Below, piece by piece: positions 43,317 through 52,840 of a stretch of 64,000 bases of DNA. The DNA is taken from assembly GCA_934352055.1 (NCBI GenBank), contig CAKRJY010000003.1, positions 124,001 through 188,000 on the forward strand, written 5' to 3'. Each line of letters starts with the position of its first letter. The stretch's first letter is position 1. This DNA comes from an uncultured Lachnospiraceae bacterium. Lineage in GTDB: Bacteria > Bacillota > Clostridia > Lachnospirales > Lachnospiraceae. Under the pieces are notes generated by a model. It worked only from the letters and a program-made list of their open reading frames with translations. It ran no database searches and had not been told where the DNA came from. The translations under genes and the position numbers were made by a program.

Positions 43317-44162
43317 CTATTTTTGTAATTCCACAGATTCTACACAATTATGCATAAGCATGGCAATTGTCATTGGACCAACACCGCCCGGAACTGGTGT
43401 TATTGCTGCACATTTTGAAGCCACCTCATCGTATGCCACATCCCCACACAAATGATTATTTTCATCACGATGCATTCCCACATCAATGACAACCGCGCCA
43501 TCTTTCACATAATCCGCCGTAATAAATTGTTTCTTTCCAATAGCAACAATCAAAATATCTGCTTCTTTTGTAATGGCTTTTAAATCTTTTGTTTTGGAGT
43601 GCGTGATCGTAACCGTTGCATTTTCACGTAACATCAAAAGTGCCATCGGCTTTCCTACAATATTACTTCTGCCAACAATGACACAATGCTTTCCTTCCAT
43701 CGCAATATGACTTCTCTTTAAAAGCTGAATAATTCCTGCCGGTGTACAAGAAACAAAGCCCGGAATACCAATGGAAAGTGCTCCCACATTTTGCGGATGA
43801 AACCCATCAACATCTTTTATCGGATCAATAGCTCTGGTTACTTTATCCTCATCCATATGCTTTGGAAGCGGAAGCTGTACCAAAATACCATTTACATCTT
43901 CTCTATGGTTTAATTCATCAATCAAAGACAGTAATTCTTCCTCCGTCGTCTCCTTTGGCAATTCAAAGGACAACGAACGGATTCCGATATATTCACAGGC
44001 TCTTTTTTTATTCCGTACATAAACGCAGGAAGCCGGATCTTCACCCACTAAAACAACCGCAAGTGTCACTTCTTTTCCGTCTGCTTTCATGCATTGTACT
44101 TTTTCTTTTAACTCATCCTTTATTTCCTGTGAAATCTTCTTTCCATCAATTATTTCCGCCAT
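43317..44162 (-). CDS. folD: Bifunctional methylenetetrahydrofolate dehydrogenase/cyclohydrolase
   Basis: A 281-residue FolD that interconverts methylene-, methenyl- and formyl-tetrahydrofolate with NADP. YVRNKKRACE is the catalytic Tyr/Lys region, NGILVQLPLP and VDGFHP are substrate contacts, and GRSNIVGKP is the Rossmann NADP motif. The C-terminus PVPGGVGPMT is standard. It lies 29 bases downstream of fhs, and the two enzymes form the C1-folate pair of the Wood-Ljungdahl/serine-glycine pathway. Confidence 0.96.
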   Translation of the reverse strand: MAEIIDGKKISQEIKDELKEKVQCMKADGKEVTLAVVLVGEDPASCVYVRNKKRACEYIGIRSLSFELPKETTEEELLSLIDELNHREDVNGILVQLPLPKHMDEDKVTRAIDPIKDVDGFHPQNVGALSIGIPGFVSCTPAGIIQLLKRSHIAMEGKHCVIVGRSNIVGKPMALLMLRENATVTITHSKTKDLKAITKEADILIVAIGKKQFITADYVKDGAVVIDVGMHRDENNHLCGDVAYDEVASKCAAITPVPGGVGPMTIAMLMHNCVESVELQK

Positions 44163-44191
44163 GTTATAATCTCTCTTTCCGTTGATTTGTC

Positions 44192-45862
44192 TTAGAATAA
44201 TCCGGTAATTACACCTTCATCCGATACATCAATGCCAAACGCAGCTGGTTTCTTTGGCAGTCCAGGCATTGTCATAATAGAACCGGTAACTGCAACAACA
44301 AAACCTGCGCCAGCGCTTGCATACACTTCGCGCACATTTAATGTAAATCCTTCCGGTCTGCCAAGCTTCTTTGCGTCATCTGACAAAGAATACTGTGTTT
44401 TTGCCATACAAACAGGGAAATCGCCCATACCAAGCTCTGTAATACGCGCCAATTCTTTTTCCGCAGCAGGTGCATAAGAAACATCCTTGGCACCATAGAT
44501 TTCTTTTGCAATTGTTGCAATCTTGTCCTTCAAAGGCATAGCCGATGGATAAATCGGTGCAAAATGACTTTCTTTATTTTCTAACACATCAAGCACAGCC
44601 TCTGCTAAAGCAATACCGCCTTCGCCACCTTTTTCCCATACTTCGGATAATGCAAAAGCACAGCCTCTCTGTTCGCAGAATTCACGCACAAATGCCGTCT
44701 CTGCTTCTGTATCTGTGATAAAAGAGTTCAGTGTAACCACAACCGGAACACCAAATTTCTGCAGGTTTTCGATGTGTTTTTCCAAATTGACAATACCCTT
44801 TTTCAGTGCATCTAAATTCTCTTCTGCCAAAGCATCCTTTGCAACGCCGCCATTGTATTTTAACGCGCGAATAGTCGCAACTAAAACCACTGCATCCGGC
44901 TTCAATCCCGCTTTACGGCACTTGATATCAAAGAATTTTTCTGCCCCCAGATCGGCACCGAATCCAGCCTCCGTCACACAGATATCTGCCATTTTCAATG
45001 CCATTTTTGTTGCACGTACACTGTTGCATCCATGTGCAATATTGGCAAACGGTCCACCATGCACAAGGGCTGGTGTATGCTCTAATGTCTGAATCATGTT
45101 TGGCTTTAGGGCGTCTTTTAAAAGTGCCGCCATAGAACCTACTGCCTGAAGATCTGCAGCAGTAACAGGTTCTCCATTAAAGTTGTAGGCTACGATAATA
45201 CGTCCTAATCTTCTCTTCAAATCAGCCATATCGTCCGCCAGACATAAAATTGCCATAATTTCTGATGCCACTGTAATAACAAAATGATCTTCACGAACCA
45301 TACCATCCATTTTATTTCCCAGACCAACAACGATATTACGAAGAACGCGGTCATTCATATCAAGACAGCGTTTCCAACGAATCTGACGTGGATCAATTCC
45401 CAATTCATTTCCCTGCTGAATATGATTGTCCAAGAGTGCTGCTAACAAGTTATTTGCAGAGGTAATAGCATGGAAATCCCCGGTAAAATGCAAATTCAAA
45501 TCTTCCATTGGAACTACCTGTGCATATCCGCCTCCGGCAGCACCACCCTTGATTCCGAAGCAAGGTCCTAAGGAAGGCTCACGAAGTGCAAGAATTGCTT
45601 TTTTCCCAAGTTTGCCAAATGCCTGTCCTAAACCAACGCTGGTCGTTGTCTTACCTTCTCCCGCAGGTGTTGGGTTGATGGCAGTAACCAATACCAATTT
45701 CCCATCTTTTTCCTTTTCCAAACGAGCCATACACTCATCGGATAACTTTGCTTTGTACTTTCCATACATTTCTAAGTCATCTGGACTAAGATCAACCTTT
45801 GCGGCGATTTCTGTAATTGGAAGCATGGTTGCTTCTTGTGCAATTTGGATGTCTGTTTTCAT
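44192..45862 (-). CDS. fhs: Formate-tetrahydrofolate ligase
   Basis: A 556-residue ATP-dependent ligase forming 10-formyl-THF. The P-loop is TPAGEGKTTTS, and SLGPCFGIKGGAAGGGYAQV and MVREDHFVITVASEIMA are typical. ATG 45862 follows AAGGAGAG; the in-frame ATG at 45883 lies before this site. No riboswitch-sized leader exists: only 49 bases separate it from ftsK. It is probably transcribed with folD. Confidence 0.96.
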   Translation of the reverse strand: MKTDIQIAQEATMLPITEIAAKVDLSPDDLEMYGKYKAKLSDECMARLEKEKDGKLVLVTAINPTPAGEGKTTTSVGLGQAFGKLGKKAILALREPSLGPCFGIKGGAAGGGYAQVVPMEDLNLHFTGDFHAITSANNLLAALLDNHIQQGNELGIDPRQIRWKRCLDMNDRVLRNIVVGLGNKMDGMVREDHFVITVASEIMAILCLADDMADLKRRLGRIIVAYNFNGEPVTAADLQAVGSMAALLKDALKPNMIQTLEHTPALVHGGPFANIAHGCNSVRATKMALKMADICVTEAGFGADLGAEKFFDIKCRKAGLKPDAVVLVATIRALKYNGGVAKDALAEENLDALKKGIVNLEKHIENLQKFGVPVVVTLNSFITDTEAETAFVREFCEQRGCAFALSEVWEKGGEGGIALAEAVLDVLENKESHFAPIYPSAMPLKDKIATIAKEIYGAKDVSYAPAAEKELARITELGMGDFPVCMAKTQYSLSDDAKKLGRPEGFTLNVREVYASAGAGFVVAVTGSIMTMPGLPKKPAAFGIDVSDEGVITGLF

Positions 45863-45911
45863 GATTCTCTCCTTACCGTTCATAAATAATTTATAACTTG
45901 TACCTTATACC

Positions 45912-48803
45912 CTAAAAGTCATCACTGACTGGATATTCTTCCTCTACTGCAGATATATTTGCTGCTGGATTTAATAATTGTTCAAATTGTATCTGTGTCA
46001 TATGTACCGTTCTTGGTTTTGTTCCCATTTCCGGGCCAACAACGCCAGCTTCTTCTAACTGATCCATAATTCTGGCAGCACGATTAAAACCGATTTTAAA
46101 ATTACGCTGTAACATGCCAATGGAGCCTTTTTCTTTAGATACAATTAATCTGCCTGCCTCCGCAAAATAAGCATCTCTTGTGTCTTCAAATCCACTACCA
46201 CCACCAATGGCAGTAGCGCCCTCAGTTCCATCTGTACCGGATTCAATATGATTTGTCACGCGTTCATCATAATTTGCTTCATCATTATTGCCTTTGATAT
46301 AATCCACCACATCCTGCACTTCCTCATCCGAAACGAATGCCCCCTGTACACGAAGCGGTTTCGTATATCCTTGCGGATAATACAACATATCACCATTTCC
46401 CAATAATTTCTCGGCGCCAAACATATCCAGAATCGTTCTGGAATCCACACCACTATTTACAGCAAACGCAATACGTGATGGCATATTTGCTTTGATCAGT
46501 CCGGTCACAACATCAACCGATGGTCTCTGCGTTGCTAAGATCAGATAGATACCCGCAGCTCTGGCTTTCTGTGCCAAGCGGCAAATCGATTCTTCCACTT
46601 CTTTTGCTGCCACCATCATCAAATCCGCAAGCTCATCTACGATAACTACCATTTCCGGCATTTTTTCAAATGTAGCAAGTTCTCCATTGGAATTGATTGG
46701 AAGCTTGTAATCATGTTCTTCTAATTTTTTATTATATGACTTAATGTCACGCACACTGGCATCTGCAAATTTCTGATAACGATCATCCATCTCTGTTACT
46801 GCCCAATGCAGCGCTCCTGCAGCTTTCTTTGGATCAGTCACAACCGGAATCAGAAGATGCGGTATCCCATTATAAATACTTAATTCCACGACCTTTGGAT
46901 CAATCATAATAAACTTTACTTCGTCCGGTCGTGCCTTGTATAAGATACTCATAATAATGGTATTAATACAGACAGACTTTCCTGAGCCTGTTGTTCCTGC
47001 GATCAAAAGATGCGGCATTTTTGCAATATTAGCTGTAATTACATTGCCTGCAATATCGCGTCCTGCGCAAAAGGTAACTTTTGATTCACATCCCTTAAAC
47101 TCCTTTGAAGATGCTAATTCTTCAAAAGATACCATCACTTTATCTTTATTCGGGACTTCAATACCAACTGCCGCTTTTCCCGGAATCGGTGCTTCAATAC
47201 GAATATCCGTCACGGCAAGATTTAACTTAATATCATCTGCCAAATTCGTAATTCGATTTACGCGCACGCCAACTTCCGGCTGTAACTCATAACGGGTTAC
47301 CGTCGGACCACATGTCACATCTGTCACTTCAACACTGATACCAAAATTACGCAATGTCTGTTCCAGTTTATCCGCTGTCTTTTCCAATTCTGCCTTGGAA
47401 TTTCCATTTCCTGTTGCTGCCTTTTTCTTAAGAAGAGAAAGTAATGGAAATTTATATGCAGCATTCGGCTTCTTCTCACTCTTACTTTTTGCAATGGAAG
47501 CCGCCACTTCATCTGCACTTTTTTGTGTTTCCTGCATACTTGCAGCCGTTTTTCTTGGTCGTCTTTCCGGTTCATTCGCCGGAATACCTTCCGAAATCGG
47601 CTCCTCTGTTTGCGTCGTAACCACAGGTTGTGTCACCACAGGCTGTGGCCTGCTTTCTTCTACCGTTGCCGCGCTCGCAACCGAAGGATTCGATACATTG
47701 ATACGTCTTGCCACTCGCTGCGGCTTTTCTTCGGTTGTCATCCTCTGTTCTGGTTTTTCTTCGGTTACTGCAGAATGTTCTAACGGCTCGTCACTTGTCG
47801 GCATAGCTGCCGTCGATGATGGTTTTTTTGTACGATTCTCATCCTGTGCAATCACAGAAGCTGAACCCGCACGTTTTGATGAAAGCGGAACACGTTTTAC
47901 ATTCTTTACTTCTACATCCTGTTGCGGTGCCATACGCACTTCTTCTAATTCATCCGATAAAGCCTCTGCTACAGGCATTGGTGATTCCATTTGTGTATCA
48001 AAAGCAACGCCAGATATCTTACGATTTCTTCGTGGTGTTGTTTCATCTGCTTCAGCCGCATCCTGCTGTCTTTTTTTATCCGCCCGAATTCTTGCCAGTC
48101 TTTCTTCACGAGATTCATTCGGGTCAGTATATCGTCTTTTATTTCTATGTTTTGCGCCGGTTCTATGCAGCAATGTCCGCTCAGTAATCAAAACCACACA
48201 AACGATCATAATCACAAGCGTAATCACATAAGCACCAACCAAACCAAATCCTTTGACCAGCCCTGTGGCAATCAGACCACCAAGCCATCCACCACCAACT
48301 TTATTCTCTCGCCCATAATAAAATGCACGCATAGCAGCGTAAGGTGTTCCTCCATGCGCAAACAATTCCATCAGAACACTAAGAAAAGCCGTTGCAACAC
48401 CACCGGCAATCAATTTGATGGTTGCCACATGATTTCCATGATTAGAGATTCCAAAAAAAGTTGCAACCAAAAGAAGGATTGGAAAAAAATACGCAAGCAG
48501 TCCTAGAAGTCCAAAAAAGAATCCACTGACAGCATTGCCCACAACGCCTCCAATTCCCAGGTTACTAAGGAATAACAATACGCAGACTGCAAGAAAAAGC
48601 CATAAAAAGACTTCTTTTATGGCTTCTACCTTTGCTACATCAATCACTTCCGCCTCCACTGTTACATTTTTGGTCTTCGCCTTTGTTCCAGTAGATTTTG
48701 TCGTGTTTTTTTTAGTAGATGATTGTTTTTTCGTGGCTGTAGACTTTTTGCCTGTGGAAGATGCTGTACTTTTCCGCTTTGCTGTTGTCGTTTTATTCGC
48801 CAT
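45912..48803 (-). CDS. ftsK: DNA translocase FtsK/SpoIIIE
   Basis: A 963-residue translocase. A Lys/Thr/Ser-rich N-tail precedes four membrane segments (about 65-215), a long charged linker (220-450) and the motor domain with AGTTGSGKSVCIN (Walker A, near 605) and VVIVDELADLMM (Walker B). A C-terminal gamma winged helix (GSIGMLQRNFKIGFNRAARIMD) reads DNA orientation sequences. FtsK delivers dif sites to Xer recombinases; SpoIIIE pumps DNA into the forespore. In a single-copy setting it may do both. Confidence 0.95.
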   Translation of the reverse strand: MANKTTTAKRKSTASSTGKKSTATKKQSSTKKNTTKSTGTKAKTKNVTVEAEVIDVAKVEAIKEVFLWLFLAVCVLLFLSNLGIGGVVGNAVSGFFFGLLGLLAYFFPILLLVATFFGISNHGNHVATIKLIAGGVATAFLSVLMELFAHGGTPYAAMRAFYYGRENKVGGGWLGGLIATGLVKGFGLVGAYVITLVIMIVCVVLITERTLLHRTGAKHRNKRRYTDPNESREERLARIRADKKRQQDAAEADETTPRRNRKISGVAFDTQMESPMPVAEALSDELEEVRMAPQQDVEVKNVKRVPLSSKRAGSASVIAQDENRTKKPSSTAAMPTSDEPLEHSAVTEEKPEQRMTTEEKPQRVARRINVSNPSVASAATVEESRPQPVVTQPVVTTQTEEPISEGIPANEPERRPRKTAASMQETQKSADEVAASIAKSKSEKKPNAAYKFPLLSLLKKKAATGNGNSKAELEKTADKLEQTLRNFGISVEVTDVTCGPTVTRYELQPEVGVRVNRITNLADDIKLNLAVTDIRIEAPIPGKAAVGIEVPNKDKVMVSFEELASSKEFKGCESKVTFCAGRDIAGNVITANIAKMPHLLIAGTTGSGKSVCINTIIMSILYKARPDEVKFIMIDPKVVELSIYNGIPHLLIPVVTDPKKAAGALHWAVTEMDDRYQKFADASVRDIKSYNKKLEEHDYKLPINSNGELATFEKMPEMVVIVDELADLMMVAAKEVEESICRLAQKARAAGIYLILATQRPSVDVVTGLIKANMPSRIAFAVNSGVDSRTILDMFGAEKLLGNGDMLYYPQGYTKPLRVQGAFVSDEEVQDVVDYIKGNNDEANYDERVTNHIESGTDGTEGATAIGGGSGFEDTRDAYFAEAGRLIVSKEKGSIGMLQRNFKIGFNRAARIMDQLEEAGVVGPEMGTKPRTVHMTQIQFEQLLNPAANISAVEEEYPVSDDF

Positions 48804-48821
48804 AATTTATCATCCCCTATT

Positions 48822-49700
48822 TTATAATCCCATACATCCTGCAATGACTGCAATCACACCAACAATCATGCAATATACAGAAAAAATTGTAAATTTCTTT
48901 TTTCGAACCACAAGAAGCATTGTTTTGATACAAATATAACCAACAATTGCTGCGACAGCCATACCTACCACATAATTGACAAGTTCTGATGTTGCTGTGC
49001 CGCTGATATTAAAATCTTTCAGCTCCAATACTGCCGCTCCAAGCACTGCCGGAATTGACATGATAAACGAATACTTCACTGCAAATGTGCGGTCAAATCC
49101 GCTCACCAAACATGCTGTAATCGTTGTTCCGGAACGTGACAGTCCTGGCAGTGTTGCAAATCCCTGGCAAACACCAATCGCAACTGCATTTCCATAAGAC
49201 GCTGTTTCTTCTGTCTTCTTTCCAGTCTTCACGCGATCAGAAATAAACAGAAGGATACTTGTGATGATCAGACAAATTCCCGGAATCAACACTGTCGCTG
49301 ATGCTGCTTCAATCAAATCCTGCCCAAGTACACCCATAATTCCTGTTGGAATGGTAGATACAATAATAAGCATTACAAAACGGCGATATGGTGTTGCTAC
49401 CATTTTCCGGTATGCTTTTTTCTCCCTTGAAAACAGATTACCCAAAAATAGCCCAACATTTACAAAAAAGTCAACGATGATTGCCACACCTTCGCAAATC
49501 AGTTCCCAGATATCCTTATAATAAACTGCAAAAATAGCAATCAATGTTCCCAGATGTAATAAAACATCAAACATGATACCTGTATCTGCATTCACATGAA
49601 ACAATGCTTTAAAAAGTGCCAGATGACCAGAACTACTTACTGGTAAAAACTCTGTCAATCCTTGGATCAGTCCCATTAAAATAGATTGTAATAATGACAT
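48822..49700 (-). CDS. uppP: Undecaprenyl-diphosphatase UppP/BacA
   Basis: A 292-residue integral membrane phosphatase recycling the lipid carrier for peptidoglycan. The motifs GLIQGLTEFLPVSSSGHLAL and GLSRSGTTI hold the catalytic Glu, Ser and Arg. ATG 49700 has GGAGG 6 bases upstream; the TTG at 49712 overlies that site. It lies 18 bases before ftsK. Confidence 0.95.
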   Translation of the reverse strand: MSLLQSILMGLIQGLTEFLPVSSSGHLALFKALFHVNADTGIMFDVLLHLGTLIAIFAVYYKDIWELICEGVAIIVDFFVNVGLFLGNLFSREKKAYRKMVATPYRRFVMLIIVSTIPTGIMGVLGQDLIEAASATVLIPGICLIITSILLFISDRVKTGKKTEETASYGNAVAIGVCQGFATLPGLSRSGTTITACLVSGFDRTFAVKYSFIMSIPAVLGAAVLELKDFNISGTATSELVNYVVGMAVAAIVGYICIKTMLLVVRKKKFTIFSVYCMIVGVIAVIAGCMGL

Positions 49701-49735
49701 AATTGCCTCCAAAATATGTATTTTCTAACTTTTTT

Positions 49736-49764
49736 ATATTACCATATTTTAGAGGACGTGTCAT
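49736..49764 (-). promoter_or_regulatory. Promoter of uppP
   Basis: Read leftward, ATGACA (49759-49764) and TAATAT (49736-49741) are 17 bases apart. It lies in the 85-base gap between the TepA-like gene and uppP. Confidence 0.5.
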
Positions 49765-49785
49765 TATTACTTTTCTACAGATTCC

Positions 49786-50445
49786 TTACAATTTCGAGTC
49801 TTCTTTTTTCTCTTCTACTTTCTTCTCCAAGCTTTCTATTGCATCCTGTAAATTCCCGACATGTGCAATCAAGCCTTCCTCCACCGCATTTTTCCCCACG
49901 AGTATCGTTCCTAAATCTTTTGCCATGGTATCCTTTGCTAACATCAGTGTTTCCAAGCGCTCTTTTTTGATTTTCGTATGCGAACTGATAAACGACACAA
50001 TCCTCTCCTGCATTTGATTGAATTGATAATAGGTCTGTGGTGCACCAAGTAATGTACCATTCATTCGCACCGGATGGACCAGCATGGTTGCTGTCGGAAC
50101 AATAAACGAATCATTTGTAGCCACTGCCAGGGGAATACCTATGGAATGACTGCCACCAATTACAAGAGATACGGTCGGTTTTTTTAAAGATGCTATCAGT
50201 TCTGCCAATGCAAGACCACACTCCACATCCCCACCAATCGTATTTAATACAAATAAAATACCTTCCACCTCTTCATCGTGATCAATTGCAATCAAAAGCG
50301 GTATCATGTGTTCATATTTTGTCGTTTTTGTACTGTCTGTAGCAACTGTATGCCCTTCAATTTCACCAATCACTGTCACAATGCGAATCCGATTACCTTT
50401 TTCTGTTGTAATAACATTTTGTCCATACTCTTTTATCGTATCCAT
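49786..50445 (-). CDS. tepA: TepA/YmfB-like ClpP-fold protease
   Basis: A 219-residue ClpP-class protein. NTIGGDVECGLALAELIASL and the serine region GGSHSIGIPLAVAT, then a histidine in MLVHPVRMNG, fit the Ser/His pair of the TepA family. A C-terminal coiled coil rich in Lys/Glu follows. Bacillus TepA (YmfB) is near spoIIIE, as here, and has been linked to protein translocation and spore proteins. The start has AGGTGAGGA upstream. Confidence 0.8.
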   Translation of the reverse strand: MDTIKEYGQNVITTEKGNRIRIVTVIGEIEGHTVATDSTKTTKYEHMIPLLIAIDHDEEVEGILFVLNTIGGDVECGLALAELIASLKKPTVSLVIGGSHSIGIPLAVATNDSFIVPTATMLVHPVRMNGTLLGAPQTYYQFNQMQERIVSFISSHTKIKKERLETLMLAKDTMAKDLGTILVGKNAVEEGLIAHVGNLQDAIESLEKKVEEKKEDSKL

Positions 50446-50502
50446 CTTTTATCCTCACCTTTTTTCTACTATTGTGTACAAAAAAGATTTTTCTAATCCC
50501 CA

Positions 50503-50541
50503 TAACAAAAAAGCATCTGTGTATATAAAATACACAGACGC
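50503..50541 (-). terminator. Rho-independent terminator of glgA
   Basis: Read leftward, an 11- to 12-base stem (arms 50530-50541 and 50513-50524, one G-T/A-C mismatch position) with a 5-base loop is followed by TTTTTTGTT. It lies 23 bases after the glgA stop. Confidence 0.85.
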
Positions 50542-50564
50542 CTTATGTTTCATACGATGCAATG

Positions 50565-52019
50565 TTATGATTCACCCATCAGATACGCATATAAGCCCTC
50601 ATAATTTGCTTTTGAATTCTTCCATGAATAATCTTTCTTCATACCGCGATCTACCATCTTATTCCATTCTGCTTTCTTTTCAAAGAAAACATATTTGGAA
50701 TAGTTCACTGTATTCAGAAGCTCATCCCCATTATAATTTGCAAAGGAGAAACCATCTCCCGTATGTTCATACTCATTATATGGTATAACGGTATCTTTCA
50801 ATCCACCTGTCTCACGTACAATCGGAACCGTTCCATAGCGGAAAGAAATCAGCTGTGTCAAACCACATGGTTCAAAACGCGATGGCATCAAAAATGCATC
50901 TGCCGCAGCATACAACTTATGTGCAAGATCTTCGGAATAACAAATATTTGCCGAGATGCGATCTGGATATTTCCATGCAAAATGGCGGAACATATTCTCA
51001 TATTGGGACTCGCCAGTACCAATCACAACAAGTTGTGTATTGTCATCCACCAGTCTTTCAATACAATAATTTACCAGATCCAGCCCCTTTTGGTCTGTCA
51101 ATCTGGAAATCAGACCTATCATATATTTTTTCTTGTCCACTACAAGTCCTAACATTTCCTGCAGCTTTTCTTTATTGACCTTTTTATTTGTTCTAAAATT
51201 CGATGCATTATAATTTTTGAAAATCAGATCATCTTTTTCCGGGTCATACATAGCATAATCAATACCATTTACGATGCCCCGCATATCAAAATGTCTTGCC
51301 GACAGCAGTCCATCCAAACCTTCCCCATAATATGGTGTCTGGATTTCACCTGCATAAGTATCACTTACTGTTGTAATATAATCAGCATAAACCAGGCCGC
51401 CCTTTAACATGTTTGCGCCTTTTTTAAACTCTAATTTATCCGGCGTAAACAAAGAAAGTGGTAATCCTGAAATCCCTTGTATTGTCTCAATATCCCATAC
51501 ACCCTGGAATTTCAGATTGTGAATGGTCATAACGGCCTTCATGCCCCAGAAAAATGGGTTTCCGGCAAATTCTGTTTTTAAATATACAGGAATCAAACCT
51601 GTCTGCCAATCATGACAATGAATGATATCCGGTTGGAAATCAATCAATGGCAGCATGGATAAAACTGCCTTATCGAAGAAAATGAATTTTTCGATATCAT
51701 AGCGCGTATCACCATATGGATAAAAGCACTCAAAGTACTCTAAGTTATCAATAAAGTAATATGTAATCCCCTGATACTCATACTGCATCACGCCAACATA
51801 ACGTTCCCCTATATAAGAACCCATTCCCATCTGGAAATTACATACATATTGGAAATGATCCCGATATTGTGGTGGTATACATGTATAATTCGGAACAACC
51901 ACACGGATATCCCATTCCGCCTTATCAAATTCCTTTGGCAATGCTCCAACAACATCTGCCAATCCTCCGGTCTTAACAAATGGCACGCACTCGCTTGCCG
52001 CAAAAAGCACTTTCTTCAT
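50565..52019 (-). CDS. glgA: Glycogen synthase (ADP-glucose, GT5)
   Basis: A 484-residue GlgA. The N-terminal KTGGLADVVGALPKEF motif binds ADP-glucose; HCHDWQTGLIP, NGIDYAMYDP and the C-terminal PSRFEPCGLTQL are conserved. It elongates alpha-1,4-glucan chains. No other glg gene is nearby: its neighbours are yebC upstream and its terminator downstream. A GGGAGG ribosome-binding site precedes ATG 52019. Confidence 0.95.
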   Translation of the reverse strand: MKKVLFAASECVPFVKTGGLADVVGALPKEFDKAEWDIRVVVPNYTCIPPQYRDHFQYVCNFQMGMGSYIGERYVGVMQYEYQGITYYFIDNLEYFECFYPYGDTRYDIEKFIFFDKAVLSMLPLIDFQPDIIHCHDWQTGLIPVYLKTEFAGNPFFWGMKAVMTIHNLKFQGVWDIETIQGISGLPLSLFTPDKLEFKKGANMLKGGLVYADYITTVSDTYAGEIQTPYYGEGLDGLLSARHFDMRGIVNGIDYAMYDPEKDDLIFKNYNASNFRTNKKVNKEKLQEMLGLVVDKKKYMIGLISRLTDQKGLDLVNYCIERLVDDNTQLVVIGTGESQYENMFRHFAWKYPDRISANICYSEDLAHKLYAAADAFLMPSRFEPCGLTQLISFRYGTVPIVRETGGLKDTVIPYNEYEHTGDGFSFANYNGDELLNTVNYSKYVFFEKKAEWNKMVDRGMKKDYSWKNSKANYEGLYAYLMGES

Positions 52020-52047
52020 TGTAGGCCCTCCCTAATACATCAAACGA

Positions 52048-52776
52048 TTACTCGTCCCAGTTATGATACACTTCCTGTACATCATCATCTTCTTCAAGCA
52101 ATGATAAAATCTTGTTAATATTATATAAATCCTGCTCATCTGTAAGTTCTACATACGTCTGAGGCAACATCATTACCTGTGCATCTGCCATAGCAATATT
52201 CTCTTTTTCAAGTGATTCACGAACAGCAGAAAAATCATCCGGATCTGTCAAGATAATGAACGAATCTTCTTCTTCTGTAAAATCTTCTGCTCCGGCATCT
52301 AACGCCATCATCATCAGATCATCTGCATCCAGATCACACTCTTCTTTATCAATGATAATCTGTCCCTTTTTATCGAACATGTAAGATACACATCCCTGAG
52401 TTCCAAGACTGCCTTTTCCCTTTGTAAATGCACTTCGCACATTTGCTGCTGTACGGTTCTTATTATCTGTCAATGCATCTACGATAATTGCGGTACCATT
52501 TGGTCCATATCCTTCATATGTAACTGTTTCGTAGTTTACAGCGTTCGCATCACCAGCCGCTTTTTTGATACCTCTTTCAATGGTATCATTTGGCATATTG
52601 TTGGCCTTTGCCTTGGCAATAACATCACGCAATCTGCTGTTATTGTCAGGATCTGGTCCGCCCTCTTTTACTGCAACTGCGATTTCTCGTCCGATAATGG
52701 TAAATACCTTACCTTTTGCAGCATCATTTTTTTCTTTCTTATGCTTAATATTAGCAAATTTTGAATGTCCTGACAT
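52048..52776 (-). CDS. yebC: YebC/PmpR family protein
   Basis: A 242-residue YebC. SGHSKFANIKHKK at the N-terminus and SGIKKA-like GIKKAAGD, VTYEGYGPNG and NVRSAFTKG are diagnostic. These proteins were described as transcription regulators and more recently as translation factors for polyproline stalls. AGGAA precedes ATG 52776. Confidence 0.95.
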   Translation of the reverse strand: MSGHSKFANIKHKKEKNDAAKGKVFTIIGREIAVAVKEGGPDPDNNSRLRDVIAKAKANNMPNDTIERGIKKAAGDANAVNYETVTYEGYGPNGTAIIVDALTDNKNRTAANVRSAFTKGKGSLGTQGCVSYMFDKKGQIIIDKEECDLDADDLMMMALDAGAEDFTEEEDSFIILTDPDDFSAVRESLEKENIAMADAQVMMLPQTYVELTDEQDLYNINKILSLLEEDDDVQEVYHNWDE

Positions 52777-52811
52777 AAAATAAATTCCTCTTTTCTAATG
52801 TATTCTTTCTA

Positions 52812-52840
52812 AGTGTATCATTTTTTGAATCATATAGCAA
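52812..52840 (-). promoter_or_regulatory. Promoter of yebC-glgA
   Basis: Read leftward, TTGCTA (52835-52840) and TACACT (52812-52817) are 17 bases apart. The -35 falls in the last codons of the CBS-domain gene. Confidence 0.45.

Noticed and set aside
45426..45896. A 156-codon + strand frame opposite fhs
   Set aside because: A shadow of the formate-tetrahydrofolate ligase gene; no start signal and no recognisable protein.
45863..45911. A folate riboswitch before fhs/folD
   Set aside because: Only 49 bases separate ftsK from fhs, too little for a THF riboswitch, and no conserved motif is seen.
47395..48231. A 278-codon open frame on the + strand opposite ftsK
   Set aside because: It is antisense to the FtsK linker, which has matching codon bias and motifs on the other strand; it has no ribosome-binding site and low-complexity Ser/Phe composition.
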